Below are positions 36,375-47,880 of a stretch of DNA of 64,000 nt, one piece after another. The position numbers and the translations under genes are program-made. The notes beneath the pieces were generated by a model. The model had not been told where the DNA came from. It did no database searches and saw nothing but the letters and a program-made list of their open reading frames with translations. The stretch spans positions 558,001 to 622,000 of the forward strand of contig NZ_CP011567.1 of assembly GCF_001655615.1 (NCBI RefSeq), written 5' to 3'. This DNA is from Pseudomonas sp. GR 6-02 (lineage in GTDB: Bacteria; Pseudomonadota; Gammaproteobacteria; Pseudomonadales; Pseudomonadaceae). Each line of letters begins with the position of its first letter. The stretch's first letter is position 1.

Positions 36375-36424
36375 AGTGTTCGGCTTTCCAGTCGAAGTGA
36401 TTGTTCAAATAATCACCAATTGCC

Positions 36425-36453
36425 TTGCACCTCCCTCGACCCTTCTCTACAAT
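36425..36453 (+). promoter_or_regulatory. Strong sigma-70 promoter of the rpsF operon
   Basis: TTGCAC (36425-36430), 17 nt, TACAAT (36448-36453). Transcription should start near 36460, giving a leader of about 110 nt before rpsF. A hairpin CCGCTTTTGAGCGG lies at about 36530-36543. Confidence 0.8.
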
Positions 36454-36571
36454 TGCGCCCCTTGCTGTGACGGCAGGCACGCATGTGTCTATCGCAAGCA
36501 AGTCCATAAGTGTCATTCACTCCTTGTCTGACCGCTTTTGAGCGGCAGGCTACAACCCGTAAGGAGCATTC

Positions 36572-36994
36572 ATGCGTCATTACGAAATCATCTTTTTGGT
36601 CCACCCGGATCAAAGCGAGCAAGTCGGCGGCATGGTTGAGCGTTACACCAAGCTGATCGAAGAAGACGGCGGCAAAATCCACCGTCTGGAAGATTGGGGC
36701 CGTCGTCAACTGGCCTACGCAATCAACAATGTTCACAAGGCTCACTACGTGATGCTGAACGTTGAGTGCACTGGCAAGGCCCTGGCCGAGCTGGAAGACA
36801 ACTTCCGCTACAACGATGCAGTGATCCGTAACCTGGTCATCCGTCGCGAAGAAGCCGTTACCGGCCAATCCGAGATGCTCAAGGCTGAAGAAAACCGCAG
36901 TGAGCGCCGTGAGCGTCGCGACCGTCCTGAGCACTCCGACGCTGAAGGCGTTGACAGTGATGACAGCGACAACAGCGATAACGCTGACGAGTAA
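36572..36994 (+). CDS. rpsF: 30S ribosomal protein S6
   Basis: 140 residues. The core (1-100) has [20 protein letters not shown] and [13 protein letters not shown]. The C-terminal 40 residues are highly charged and end in an acidic run rich in serine and aspartate ([19 protein letters not shown]), as in other pseudomonads. S6 pairs with S18 on the central domain of 16S rRNA. GTAAGGAG lies 8 nt before the ATG. It heads the S6-S18-DUF2232-L9 operon. Confidence 0.97.
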   Translation: MRHYEIIFLVHPDQSEQVGGMVERYTKLIEEDGGKIHRLEDWGRRQLAYAINNVHKAHYVMLNVECTGKALAELEDNFRYNDAVIRNLVIRREEAVTGQSEMLKAEENRSERRERRDRPEHSDAEGVDSDDSDNSDNADE

Positions 36995-37022
36995 TCCACG
37001 GACCTTTTGAGGAGCCTATTAC

Positions 37023-37253
37023 ATGGCACGTTTCTTCCGTCGTCGTAAATTCTGCCGCTTCACCGCTGAAGACGTGAAAGAGATCGATTACAAAGATCTC
37101 AACACTCTGAAAGCTTACGTATCCGAGACCGGCAAAATCGTTCCAAGCCGCATCACCGGTACCAAAGCACGTTATCAGCGTCAGCTGGCCACCGCTATCA
37201 AGCGCGCCCGCTTCCTGGCCCTGCTGGCCTACACCGACAGCCACGGCCGCTGA
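37023..37253 (+). CDS. rpsR: 30S ribosomal protein S18
   Basis: 76 residues ([20 protein letters not shown]). All family landmarks are present, including [20 protein letters not shown] and [10 protein letters not shown]. Ribosome site GAGGAG upstream. The cysteine in KFCRF is a remnant of the zinc-ligand set and appears alone. Confidence 0.97.
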
Positions 37254-37289
37254 GACCGGGCAGTCGACACGTAGCAAAGGATTGAATGC

Positions 37290-38183
37290 ATGCGCGCCTT
37301 AGCTGAGTTCATCATGCGCGGCCGTATGCAGGCCACTCTGGTAGTGGCCGGATGCGCAACATTGCCGTTGTTGTATTGGTTGGGTGCTGCCGCTGGATGC
37401 CTTGTGCTCCTGCGGCGCGGATTGAAGGACGCCGTTGGCGTACTTGCTCTGGGACTGCTGCCGGCGTTGATCTGGTGGCTTTTCTTCGACGACCCACGGG
37501 CACTTCTGGTGCTGCTGGGGTCTTCGAGCCTTGCGTTGGTTTTGCGCGCAAGCGAGTCCTGGAACCGCGTGCTGCTGGTCAGCATAGCGATGGGATTGGT
37601 GTTTTCAGTGGTGCTGGGGGCGGCTTTTGCGCCCCAGATCGAGATGCTGGCGCAGGCTTTGATAAAAGTCATGCCGTCGCTACTCGGTGAGGTCTACCAG
37701 CAATTGTCGGTAGACGAGCAAGCGCGCTTTGCGTCCCTGATTGCACCGGTCCTGACTGGCCTGATTGCGGCGTTGTTGCAAATCGTCAGTGTGCTGAGCC
37801 TGATTGTCGGGCGCTACTGGCAGGCGTTGTTGTACAACCCGGGTGGTTTTGGTCGCGAGTTTCGCGCCATCCGAATCCCGCTGGGACCGGCGATGTTGCT
37901 GCTGGCGTTAATGCTTCTGGGGCCAAATCTTGGCCCGCAGATGGCCATGTTGACGCCGTTGTGCAGCGTACCGCTGGTGTTCGCCGGGCTGGCCCTGATT
38001 CACGGGCTGGTGGCGCAAAAGCGACTGGCCAAGTTCTGGCTGGTGGGGTTGTACGTCACGCTGTTGCTGTTCATGCAGCTGATCTATCCGTTGCTGGTGG
38101 TTCTGGCCATCGTCGACAGCCTGATTGATTTTCGCGGTCGTTCGGCACCGAAAGATGCCGATAGCGCGAACGGTGAAGGTTAA
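37290..38183 (+). CDS. DUF2232-type integral membrane protein
   Basis: 297 residues and about eight membrane helices. The N-terminal half has LLYWLGAAAGCLVLLRRGLKD and VLALGLLPALIWWLFF, and the C-terminal half ends in VVLAIVDSLIDFRGR. It lies between rpsR and rplI, where pseudomonads keep a conserved membrane protein of unknown function. The family resemblance to DUF2232 is from position, length and topology. Cells may use it in envelope processes; nothing in the sequence says which. Confidence 0.75.
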   Translation: MRALAEFIMRGRMQATLVVAGCATLPLLYWLGAAAGCLVLLRRGLKDAVGVLALGLLPALIWWLFFDDPRALLVLLGSSSLALVLRASESWNRVLLVSIAMGLVFSVVLGAAFAPQIEMLAQALIKVMPSLLGEVYQQLSVDEQARFASLIAPVLTGLIAALLQIVSVLSLIVGRYWQALLYNPGGFGREFRAIRIPLGPAMLLLALMLLGPNLGPQMAMLTPLCSVPLVFAGLALIHGLVAQKRLAKFWLVGLYVTLLLFMQLIYPLLVVLAIVDSLIDFRGRSAPKDADSANGEG

Positions 38184-38202
38184 AAGTTAAGAGGATTTTC
38201 AC

Positions 38203-38649
38203 ATGCAACTGATCCTTCTGGAAAAAGTCACCAACCTGGGCAACCTGGGTGACAAAGTGAACGTTAAGGCTGGTTACGGTCGTAACTACCTGCTGCCATA
38301 CGGCAAAGCTACCGCTGCGACCCCAGCCAACCTGGCTGCGTTCGAAGAGCGTCGCGCTGAGCTGGAAAAAGCCGCAGCAGACCGTAAAGCATCGGCTGAA
38401 AGCCGCGCCGCCCAACTGGCTGAGCTGGAAGTGACTATCACTGCCACCGCCGGTGACGAAGGCAAGCTGTTCGGTTCGATCGGCACCCACGACATCGCTG
38501 ATGCACTGACCGCCTCTGGCGTTGAAGTTGCAAAAAGCGAAGTTCGTCTGCCGAACGGCACTATCCGCAACGTAGGCGAATTCGACGTAGCCGTGCACCT
38601 GCACGCCGAAGTTGAAGCCACCGTACGCGTTGTCGTGGTAGCAGCTTAA
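38203..38649 (+). CDS. rplI: 50S ribosomal protein L9
   Basis: 148 residues ([20 protein letters not shown]). The N-terminal domain, long central helix ([18 protein letters not shown]) and C-terminal domain ([16 protein letters not shown]) are complete. L9 binds 23S rRNA and limits ribosome collisions. GAGGA precedes the start at a good spacing. A terminator follows. Confidence 0.97.
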   Translation: MQLILLEKVTNLGNLGDKVNVKAGYGRNYLLPYGKATAATPANLAAFEERRAELEKAAADRKASAESRAAQLAELEVTITATAGDEGKLFGSIGTHDIADALTASGVEVAKSEVRLPNGTIRNVGEFDVAVHLHAEVEATVRVVVVAA

Positions 38650-38694
38650 GCAGTACTTGTCGGCTGGCACCCTCGGGTGCTTGCCGGTAACATC

Positions 38695-38731
38695 GGGCAC
38701 GATCCTGTTTACAGGTCGTGCCCTTTGTCTT
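38695..38731 (+). terminator. Terminator of the rpsF operon
   Basis: GGGCACGA (38695-38702) pairs with TCGTGCCC (38716-38723) with an inner CCTG/CAGG stem, followed by TTTGTCTTT. About 46 nt after rplI. A smaller hairpin GCACCCTCGGGTGC at 38667-38680 precedes it. Confidence 0.8.
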
Positions 38732-38785
38732 TCTGCAGTTCCTGATTTTCACAACCTCTGCTTCTCCTGAATAAACCAAGTGGCC

Positions 38786-40183
38786 ATGAACGATATCTCC
38801 GCTCCCGAGCAATACGATCTGCAAACCGCTGCCCTGAAGGTGCCGCCGCATTCCATCGAGGCCGAACAGGCCGTGCTCGGTGGGTTGATGCTGGACAACA
38901 ACGCCTGGGAACGCGTGCTCGATCAAGTCTCCGACGGCGATTTCTATCGGCATGACCACCGCCTGATCTTCCGTGCCATCGCCAAACTGGCGGACCAGAA
39001 CCAGCCAATCGACGTCGTGACCCTGGCCGAGCAATTGGACAAGGAAGGTCAGACGTCCCAGGTCGGCGGTCTCGGTTACCTTGGCGAACTGGCAAAAAAC
39101 ACGCCGTCCGTCGCCAACATCAAGGCCTATGCCCAGATCGTTCGCGAGCGGGCAACCCTGCGCCAATTGATCGGCATCAGTACCGAAATCGCCGACAGCG
39201 CTTTCAACCCTGAAGGCCGCACCGCCGCCGAGATTCTCGACGAGGCCGAACGGCAGATCTTCCAGATTGCCGAGGCTCGTCCGAAAACCGGCGGCCCGGT
39301 CAGCGTCAACGACCTGCTGACCAAGGCCATCGACCGCATCGACACCTTGTTCAACACCGACAACTCGATCACCGGCCTGTCCACTGGTTACACCGACCTC
39401 GACGAGAAGACCAGTGGCCTGCAACCGGCCGACCTGATCATCGTCGCCGGCCGTCCGTCCATGGGTAAAACCACCTTTGCGATGAACCTGGTGGAAAACG
39501 CCGTGCTGCGCAGCGAGAAGGCTGTCCTGGTTTACTCCCTCGAGATGCCAGGCGAATCGCTGATCATGCGTATGCTGTCGTCCCTCGGTCGTATCGACCA
39601 GACCAAGGTCCGGGCCGGTCGCCTGGAAGACGACGACTGGCCACGCCTGACGTCGGCGGTCAACCTGCTCAATGATCGCAAGTTGTTCATCGACGACACG
39701 GCGGGTATCAGCCCCTCGGAAATGCGCGCCCGGACCCGTCGTCTGGTGCGTGAGCACGGTGAGATCGGTCTGATCATGATCGACTACCTGCAACTGATGC
39801 AGATCCCGGGGTCCAGTGGTGACAACCGGACCAACGAGATTTCCGAGATCTCCCGGTCCCTGAAAGCCCTGGCCAAGGAATTCAACTGCCCGGTGGTGGC
39901 ACTGTCCCAGCTCAACCGTTCCCTGGAGCAACGCCCGAACAAGCGCCCGGTGAACTCCGACTTGCGGGAATCGGGAGCGATCGAGCAGGACGCCGACGTG
40001 ATCATGTTCGTTTACCGGGACGAGGTGTATCACCCGGAAACCGAACACAAAGGCATTGCCGAAATCATCATCGGCAAGCAGCGTAACGGCCCGATCGGCT
40101 TTATCCGCCTGGCTTTCATCGGCAAATACACCCGATTTGAAAACCTGGCGCCGGGTAGCTACAACTTCGACGACGATGAATAA
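38786..40183 (+). CDS. dnaB: Replicative DNA helicase DnaB
   Basis: 465 residues. The ATG at 38786 (MNDISAPEQYDLQTAALKVP) is chosen over the GTG at 38780. The N-terminal domain (20-125) is followed by the RecA-like core: GRPSMGKTTFAMNL (Walker A, near 225), LIMIDYLQLM (Walker B) and SQLNRSLEQRPNKRP. It unwinds DNA at the replication fork. It lies after rplI, the usual arrangement, and a REPIN follows. Confidence 0.97.
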   Translation: MNDISAPEQYDLQTAALKVPPHSIEAEQAVLGGLMLDNNAWERVLDQVSDGDFYRHDHRLIFRAIAKLADQNQPIDVVTLAEQLDKEGQTSQVGGLGYLGELAKNTPSVANIKAYAQIVRERATLRQLIGISTEIADSAFNPEGRTAAEILDEAERQIFQIAEARPKTGGPVSVNDLLTKAIDRIDTLFNTDNSITGLSTGYTDLDEKTSGLQPADLIIVAGRPSMGKTTFAMNLVENAVLRSEKAVLVYSLEMPGESLIMRMLSSLGRIDQTKVRAGRLEDDDWPRLTSAVNLLNDRKLFIDDTAGISPSEMRARTRRLVREHGEIGLIMIDYLQLMQIPGSSGDNRTNEISEISRSLKALAKEFNCPVVALSQLNRSLEQRPNKRPVNSDLRESGAIEQDADVIMFVYRDEVYHPETEHKGIAEIIIGKQRNGPIGFIRLAFIGKYTRFENLAPGSYNFDDDE

Positions 40184-40198
40184 CCTGTGCGGGGACTT

Positions 40199-40331
40199 TG
40201 TGGCGAGGGAGCTTGCTCCCGCTGGGTTGCGTAGCAGCCCCAAAACCTGCAGTCATCCTGTTTCAGGTGCGCCGTATTTGCATATGTTGCGACTGCTTCG
40301 CAGTCGAGCGGGAGCAAGCTCCCTCGCCACA
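40199..40331. repeat. REP-type inverted repeat pair (REPIN-like)
   Basis: TGTGGCGAGGGAGCTTGCTC at 40199 and its complement ending at 40331 bracket about 90 bp with inner GACTGCTTCGCAGTC. Same family as 12321 and 32167. The 112 bp from 40332 to ygiQ carry TATATT at about 40396, a possible -10 box. Confidence 0.85.
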
Positions 40332-40443
40332 GGGGTTGCGTATATCGCTCGCTGATTTCCGACCATAGCCGTCGGAATTGGTCAAAATTTGTGCTATATT
40401 CCGCGCCCGCGAAATTCAATGAAAGCCAACACCGGTTATCGAC

Positions 40444-42747
<2,304 letters not shown>

Positions 42748-42763
42748 TCTCCGCGCCATATCG

Positions 42764-42793
42764 CAAAACGCCAGCCTTAGTGCTGGCGTTTTG
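42764..42793 (+). terminator. Rho-independent terminator of ygiQ
   Basis: Perfect 12-bp stem (CAAAACGCCAGC with GCTGGCGTTTTG) around a 6-nt loop, with TTTTC after it. Confidence 0.9.
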
Positions 42794-42961
42794 TTTTCTA
42801 GCGAGTGTGCGGCCTGTTTGCTAAGGTGGCGCGCACTTCAACGGCTGCCCGGACAACCGATTTCCCTGTATAACGCCCAATCCTGTGGGAGCCGGGCTCG
42901 CCCGCGATGACGGCGGCACGGGCAATAAAGATCTCACCCCCGATTCTCAAGGACGATTCAC

Positions 42962-43882
42962 ATGAGCAACCCCTTACCGGGCATCGGCATGGATTACAGC
43001 CCCTCCCAGTTCATGGCCCGCCAACGCATCGAAAGCCAGATCAACCTGCCACGCCTGTTCGCCGCCATTGACGCCGACCCCGGAATCGTCGGCGCGGGCG
43101 TGGTGTACATTGACGCTGAGTTCAACGTAGTGACCCTGCGCGAGTTCAAGCCGATTTGCAGCATCAAGCCCAAGCGGATCATTTTGCGCGAGGCGCAGAA
43201 GTACATTGCGCCTGCGCAATTCGCCCAGCAGGTGCAGGACAATCCGCGCGAATCGCGCCTGGTTGGTGAGGCAGTCAACACCAGCTTATCGTGCGCGGGT
43301 GCAGTGATCGGCTGGATCGTAGTGCTCAGTGGTTCCGTGGCTATTCCGTTTTCGGCAGGGGCAAGTACGGTGGTCGCTGCGCTCGGTTATACCGCTGCGG
43401 CTGCCAGCTCAGTGCAGTGTTTTGCCAGCGGCTATCGGACCCGCAATGAGATCGTCAACCCCGCCCGTAACGATGAGCTCGACAGCGAAGAGTGGTACCA
43501 GTACACCATGATTGCGCTGGATGCTGCGTCCTTGGTCGGGGTAGGCGCATCCACGCTGACAGCGCTCAAACTGGTCAGGCTGAATAAGGCCACGACCGGG
43601 AAAAGTGTCAGGGAAGTGCTCAGGGGGCTGAATCGACAGGAGCGTGCCAAACTGACCAAAGAACTATTGAGCATCAACGACCCGCGCTTGACGTCGAAGA
43701 TGATCAAGTTGAAGCAGTTGTCGGGCGAATTGCCCAAGCGTTTCACACCCACCGAGGTCAAGAATGCAACGGTCACTCAGATAAAAGACGCCTTGGGCGC
43801 CGCTATCGGTTTTACCGGCAGTGCAATTTCGGGGAATGTCCGCACCATTGCCGTAGGTCTGTACGAGGAGGCTGAGCAATGA
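42962..43882 (+). CDS. Uncharacterised protein with a hydrophobic hairpin; possible toxin-like partner of the next gene
   Basis: 306 residues (MSNPLPGIGMDYSPSQFMARQ). The first 95 residues are soluble in character. Residues about 105-160 hold two hydrophobic helices (SLSCAGAVIGWIVVLSGSVA, then GASTVVAALGYTAAAASSVQC), and the rest is basic and helical (RGLNRQERAKLTKELLSIND). I recognise similar pseudomonad proteins that are annotated loosely, but no verified function. A soluble-plus-hairpin protein followed by an overlapping small multi-membrane gene resembles pore-forming bacteriocin/immunity layouts; this is a guess. GGA lies 9 nt upstream. Confidence 0.6.
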   Translation: MSNPLPGIGMDYSPSQFMARQRIESQINLPRLFAAIDADPGIVGAGVVYIDAEFNVVTLREFKPICSIKPKRIILREAQKYIAPAQFAQQVQDNPRESRLVGEAVNTSLSCAGAVIGWIVVLSGSVAIPFSAGASTVVAALGYTAAAASSVQCFASGYRTRNEIVNPARNDELDSEEWYQYTMIALDAASLVGVGASTLTALKLVRLNKATTGKSVREVLRGLNRQERAKLTKELLSINDPRLTSKMIKLKQLSGELPKRFTPTEVKNATVTQIKDALGAAIGFTGSAISGNVRTIAVGLYEEAEQ

Positions 43883-44328
43883 ATGAGCTGCCCAGCATTC
43901 GCAATTTTCTATCGAAGTATTTCCCGGTCTTCATGGGGGCAATATTCGCGTCAATTTTTACCCTGGTCTTTGCGGTGCCTTTGTTTTTCGAAAGCTATTT
44001 TCGAAGCCTTCCGTTGGCTGACAACACCAAGTACTCGTTTTTCGGGGGGATCGCGCTGACCCTCATTGTCGTGCACTGCCATTTCATGGTCGCGCGCGGT
44101 CGTCCGCATTGGGTGCGGCCTCTGGTTGTGCTTCTGGCCCTTTGTTTTCTTGGGATATTGCCCACCATTGCATATGAGGTGCATCCCCTGACTTATGCTG
44201 TGACGTTGTTGTTCCCATTGCTGGCGCTATTGCTGCTCAACAGCAAGCGTCACCGCGAGATGCGCCAGAAGCTGCTTGAAGTACGTCACTTGCGCCAAGC
44301 TGTTATTGCAAAGCACAAAGCCCGTTAG
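43879..44328 (+). CDS. Small four-TM membrane protein, possible immunity partner
   Basis: 149 residues, ATGA overlap with the preceding stop. About four membrane segments: FPVFMGAIFASIFTLVFAVP, SFFGGIALTLIVVHCHFM, VRPLVVLLALCFLGILPTIA, and TYAVTLLFPLLALLLL. The basic C-terminal tail (RHREMRQKLLEVRHLRQ) would be cytoplasmic. Size and topology resemble immunity proteins that guard the inner membrane from pore-formers. No sequence motif proves it. Confidence 0.65.
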   Translation: MNELPSIRNFLSKYFPVFMGAIFASIFTLVFAVPLFFESYFRSLPLADNTKYSFFGGIALTLIVVHCHFMVARGRPHWVRPLVVLLALCFLGILPTIAYEVHPLTYAVTLLFPLLALLLLNSKRHREMRQKLLEVRHLRQAVIAKHKAR

Positions 44329-44404
44329 TTGGGTAGATTCGGGCCCCGCCCTTCACACGTGCGCCACAAATATGTGCAACTCTCGCACCATAACCGCGGC
44401 CACG

Positions 44405-44419
44405 GCGCCGTTTTGGTGC
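44405..44419 (+). promoter_or_regulatory. NtrC-like enhancer site
   Basis: GCGCC-GTTTT-GGTGC fits the NtrC pattern GCACC-N5-GGTGC with one difference. An overlapping GGTGC-TGTACT-GCACC palindrome is at 44415-44430. It is about 45 bp upstream of the sigma-54 promoter at 44464. Confidence 0.55.
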
Positions 44420-44463
44420 TGTACTGCACCGGGTCTGTTGATAAAGCGCAATGACCGCCGCTC

Positions 44464-44478
44464 TGGCATAAGTCTTGC
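44464..44478 (+). promoter_or_regulatory. Sigma-54 promoter of the ligase/transglutaminase cluster
   Basis: TGGCA (44464-44468), 6 nt, TTGC (44475-44478); the GG and GC doublets are separated by the required 10 nt. The GTG start of the first cluster gene lies 39 nt downstream. Confidence 0.7.
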
Positions 44479-44516
44479 GCGCTTTGTGTCTATGCCCTGG
44501 CTCGCAGGAGGCCGCC

Positions 44517-47500
44517 GTGTCGATTCATGTCGCATTGCATCACGTCACGCATTACCGCTACGACCGCGCCGTCGAGCTCGGTCCGCAGATCGTTCGCTTG
44601 CGCCCGGCTGCCCACAGTCGCACGCGGATACTGTCCTATGCGCTGAAAGTCTCGCCCGAGCAGCATTTCATCAACTGGCAACAAGACCCTCAGGGCAATT
44701 ACCTGGCGCGGTTGGTGTTCCCGGAGAAAACCGATGAACTGAGGATCGAGGTCGACCTGCTGGCCGAGATGGCAGTCTTCAATCCCTTCGACTTCTTCCT
44801 CGAGCCCTACGCCGAGAAGATCCCTTTCGCTTATGCAGCGGATGAGCGCAAAGAACTGGCGCCGTACCTGGAAACCTTGCCGCTGACGCCGACATTCAAG
44901 GCCTATCTGGACGGCATCGACCGCACGCCGCTGCCCAGCGTGGATTTCCTCGTCGCGATCAACCAGCGCCTGAGCGAAGACATCGGTTACCTGATTCGAA
45001 TGGAGCCGGGCGTACAGACTCCGGAATACACCCTCGAACAGGCCTCCGGCTCCTGCCGCGACTCGGCGTGGTTGCTGGTGCAATTGCTGCGCAACCTCGG
45101 CCTGGCGGCGCGATTCGTCTCCGGTTACCTGATCCAGCTGACCGCCGACGTCAAAAGCCTCGACGGTCCCTCGGGTACCGAAGTGGATTTCACTGACCTG
45201 CATGCCTGGTGCGAAGTCTATTTGCCCGGTGCCGGCTGGATCGGCCTGGACGCAACCTCAGGGTTGTTTGCCGGTGAAGGACACATTCCGTTGGCGTGCA
45301 GCCCCGACCCATCCTCTGCGGCACCGATCAGTGGTTTGGTGGAACCGTGCGAGTGCGAATTCACCCACGAAATGTCGGTCGAGCGGATTTGGGAAGCGCC
45401 GAGGGTTACCAAACCCTACACCGAAGACCAATGGCTGGCGATTCAGGCATTGGGCCGGCAGATCGATGCTGATTTGCTCGAAGGTGACGTGCGCCTGACC
45501 ATGGGCGGCGAGCCGACGTTCGTTTCCATTGATGACCCGGACGGCGCCGAGTGGAACACCGCCGCGCTCGGGCCAGACAAGCGTCGGCTGTCAGCCGAAC
45601 TGTTCCAGCGCATGCGCAAGCATTACGCGCCCAAGGGCCTGGTACATTTCGGTCAAGGCAAGTGGTACCCCGGCGAGCAACTGCCGCGCTGGTCGCTGAA
45701 CTGCTATTGGCGCCGCGATGGCGTGCCGATCTGGCATAACAGCGCGCTGATTGCCGACGAGCGGGAAGATTACGGCGCCGATGGCGAACTGGCCGGGCGT
45801 TTCCTGGCGAGTGTCGCCGAACGCTTGAAAATTCCGACACGCTTCGTGTTCCCGGCCTACGAAGACAATTTCTATTACCTCTGGCGCGAAGGCGCTTTAC
45901 CGCAGAACGTCAGCGCCGAAGACTCACGCCTGGAAGAACCTCTGGAGCGTGCGCGCCTGCGCAAAGTCTTCAGCCAAGGCCTGGACAAGGTCATCGGTCA
46001 GGTCCTGCCGTTGGCGCGTACCGCCAAGGGCGATCAATGGCAAAGCGGTCGCTGGTACCTGCGCGAGGAACACTGCCGGTTGGTGCCGGGGGATTCGCCA
46101 CTGGGTTATCGCTTGCCGCTCGGTTCGCAGCCTTGGGTGAAAGCTGCGGAGTACCCATTCATTCATCCCACGGACCCGAATCAGGATTTCCCGGCGCTAC
46201 CGGACACCGACCAGCTACGGAATCACGCTCAACCGAAAACGGCCGACGAACGTGTGCCCGAGATCGACCAGTCCGCCGACTGGCTGACCCGCACCGCGTT
46301 CTGCGCCGAAGCACGTGAAGGTCGGTTGTACCTGTTCATGCCGCCACTGGAGCGGGTCGAGGACTACCTGGAACTGGTCGCCGCCATCGAAGCCACCGCC
46401 GAGGAACTGCATTGCCCGGTATTGCTGGAAGGCTATGAACCGCCGAGCGATCCGCGTCTGAGCAACTTTCGCATTACCCCGGATCCGGGCGTGATCGAGG
46501 TCAACGTCCAGCCGTCCGCTACCTGGGACGAGTTGGTGGAACGTACCGAGTTTCTTTACGAAGAGGCGCGCCAGACCCGGCTGACCACCGAGAAATTCAT
46601 GATCGACGGCCGGCACACCGGCACCGGCGGCGGTAACCATTTCGTCCTGGGGGGCGCGACCCCGGCTGACTCACCGTTTCTGCGCCGTCCCGACCTGCTG
46701 CGCAGCCTGATCAGCTACTGGCATAACCACCCGTCCTTGTCCTACCTGTTTTCCGGGCTGTTCATCGGCCCGACATCCCAGGCACCGCGGGTGGACGAAG
46801 CGCGCAACGATTCGCTGTATGAACTGGAAATCGCCTTCGCCCAGATGCCGGAGCCGGGCGAAGAATGCCCACCATGGCTGGTGGATCGCTTGTTGCGCAA
46901 TTTGCTGATCGACGTGACCGGCAACACCCACCGCGCCGAGTTCTGCATCGACAAACTCTATTCACCGGACGGCGCCACCGGACGCCTTGGCTTGCTGGAA
47001 CTGCGAGCCTTTGAAATGCCGCCCCATGCGCGCATGAGCCTGGCTCAGCAGTTGTTGTTGCGGGCGCTGGTGGCGCGGTTCTGGCGCGAGCCTTATGCGC
47101 CGCCGAAGCTGGCACGATGGGGCACCGAACTGCACGACCGGTTCTTGCTGCCGCACTTTATCGAGCAGGATTTCGCCGATGTAATCGTCGACCTGAATGC
47201 CGCCGGTTATCCGGTGCAGGCAGAGTGGTTCGCGGCGCATCTGGAGTTCCGTTTTCCCAAGGTCGGCGACTATGCCGTCAGCGGTATCGAACTGGAATTG
47301 CGTCAGGCGCTGGAGCCCTGGCATGTGTTGGGCGAAGAGGGCAGCGCGGGCGGTACGGTGCGTTATGTGGATTCGTCCCTGGAACGTTTGCAGGTCAAGC
47401 TGACGGGGTTGCCGCCGCAACGTTATCTGCTGACCTGCAATGGCATCCCGGTGCCGTTGCAACCTACCGGTCGGGTCGGCGAGTTCGTCGCCGGTGTACG

Positions 47501-47792
47501 TTTCCGTGCCTGGCAACCGTACAACTGTCTGCAACCGACTATCCCGGTCCACGCACCGCTGGTGTTCGACTTGCTCGACACCTGGATGGGGCGTTCGCTG
47601 GGTGGTTGTCAGTACCACGTCGCCCATCCGGGCGGGCGCAACTACGACAGCCTGCCGGTGAACGCCAATGAAGCCGAGAGCCGGCGGATGGCGCGTTTCT
47701 TCCGCATCGGACACACGCCTGGGAAACTTCCTGTACCGAAACTGGAAATCAACGACGAGCTGCCGATGACACTCGATTTGCGACGCTTTTAA
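44517..47792 (+). CDS. Transglutaminase-like / DUF2126 fusion protein
   Basis: 1091 residues from the GTG at 44517, which has GGAGG upstream; a 14-residue longer frame from 44475 has no ribosome site. Residues 1-290 form a bacterial transglutaminase-like domain with the triad C in SGSCRDSAWLL (near 181), H in LHAWCEVYL (near 227) and D in GLDATSG (near 243). Residues about 300-1091 form the DUF2126 domain (VRLTMGGEPTFVSIDDPDGA and GTGGGNHFVLGGATP). This type of protein is genomically tied to circularly permuted ATP-grasp ligases, suggesting peptide tagging or removal. The 828-residue ligase gene follows. Confidence 0.8.
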   Translation: MSIHVALHHVTHYRYDRAVELGPQIVRLRPAAHSRTRILSYALKVSPEQHFINWQQDPQGNYLARLVFPEKTDELRIEVDLLAEMAVFNPFDFFLEPYAEKIPFAYAADERKELAPYLETLPLTPTFKAYLDGIDRTPLPSVDFLVAINQRLSEDIGYLIRMEPGVQTPEYTLEQASGSCRDSAWLLVQLLRNLGLAARFVSGYLIQLTADVKSLDGPSGTEVDFTDLHAWCEVYLPGAGWIGLDATSGLFAGEGHIPLACSPDPSSAAPISGLVEPCECEFTHEMSVERIWEAPRVTKPYTEDQWLAIQALGRQIDADLLEGDVRLTMGGEPTFVSIDDPDGAEWNTAALGPDKRRLSAELFQRMRKHYAPKGLVHFGQGKWYPGEQLPRWSLNCYWRRDGVPIWHNSALIADEREDYGADGELAGRFLASVAERLKIPTRFVFPAYEDNFYYLWREGALPQNVSAEDSRLEEPLERARLRKVFSQGLDKVIGQVLPLARTAKGDQWQSGRWYLREEHCRLVPGDSPLGYRLPLGSQPWVKAAEYPFIHPTDPNQDFPALPDTDQLRNHAQPKTADERVPEIDQSADWLTRTAFCAEAREGRLYLFMPPLERVEDYLELVAAIEATAEELHCPVLLEGYEPPSDPRLSNFRITPDPGVIEVNVQPSATWDELVERTEFLYEEARQTRLTTEKFMIDGRHTGTGGGNHFVLGGATPADSPFLRRPDLLRSLISYWHNHPSLSYLFSGLFIGPTSQAPRVDEARNDSLYELEIAFAQMPEPGEECPPWLVDRLLRNLLIDVTGNTHRAEFCIDKLYSPDGATGRLGLLELRAFEMPPHARMSLAQQLLLRALVARFWREPYAPPKLARWGTELHDRFLLPHFIEQDFADVIVDLNAAGYPVQAEWFAAHLEFRFPKVGDYAVSGIELELRQALEPWHVLGEEGSAGGTVRYVDSSLERLQVKLTGLPPQRYLLTCNGIPVPLQPTGRVGEFVAGVRFRAWQPYNCLQPTIPVHAPLVFDLLDTWMGRSLGGCQYHVAHPGGRNYDSLPVNANEAESRRMARFFRIGHTPGKLPVPKLEINDELPMTLDLRRF

Positions 47793-47880
47793 ACCGTACG
47801 CGACGCTCGGATTTTTCGTCTATCCGGGCGTCATGAGCCTGCGTTAGTCTGACCGTTCTTTGCTGTCTGCCGAGCTTTCC

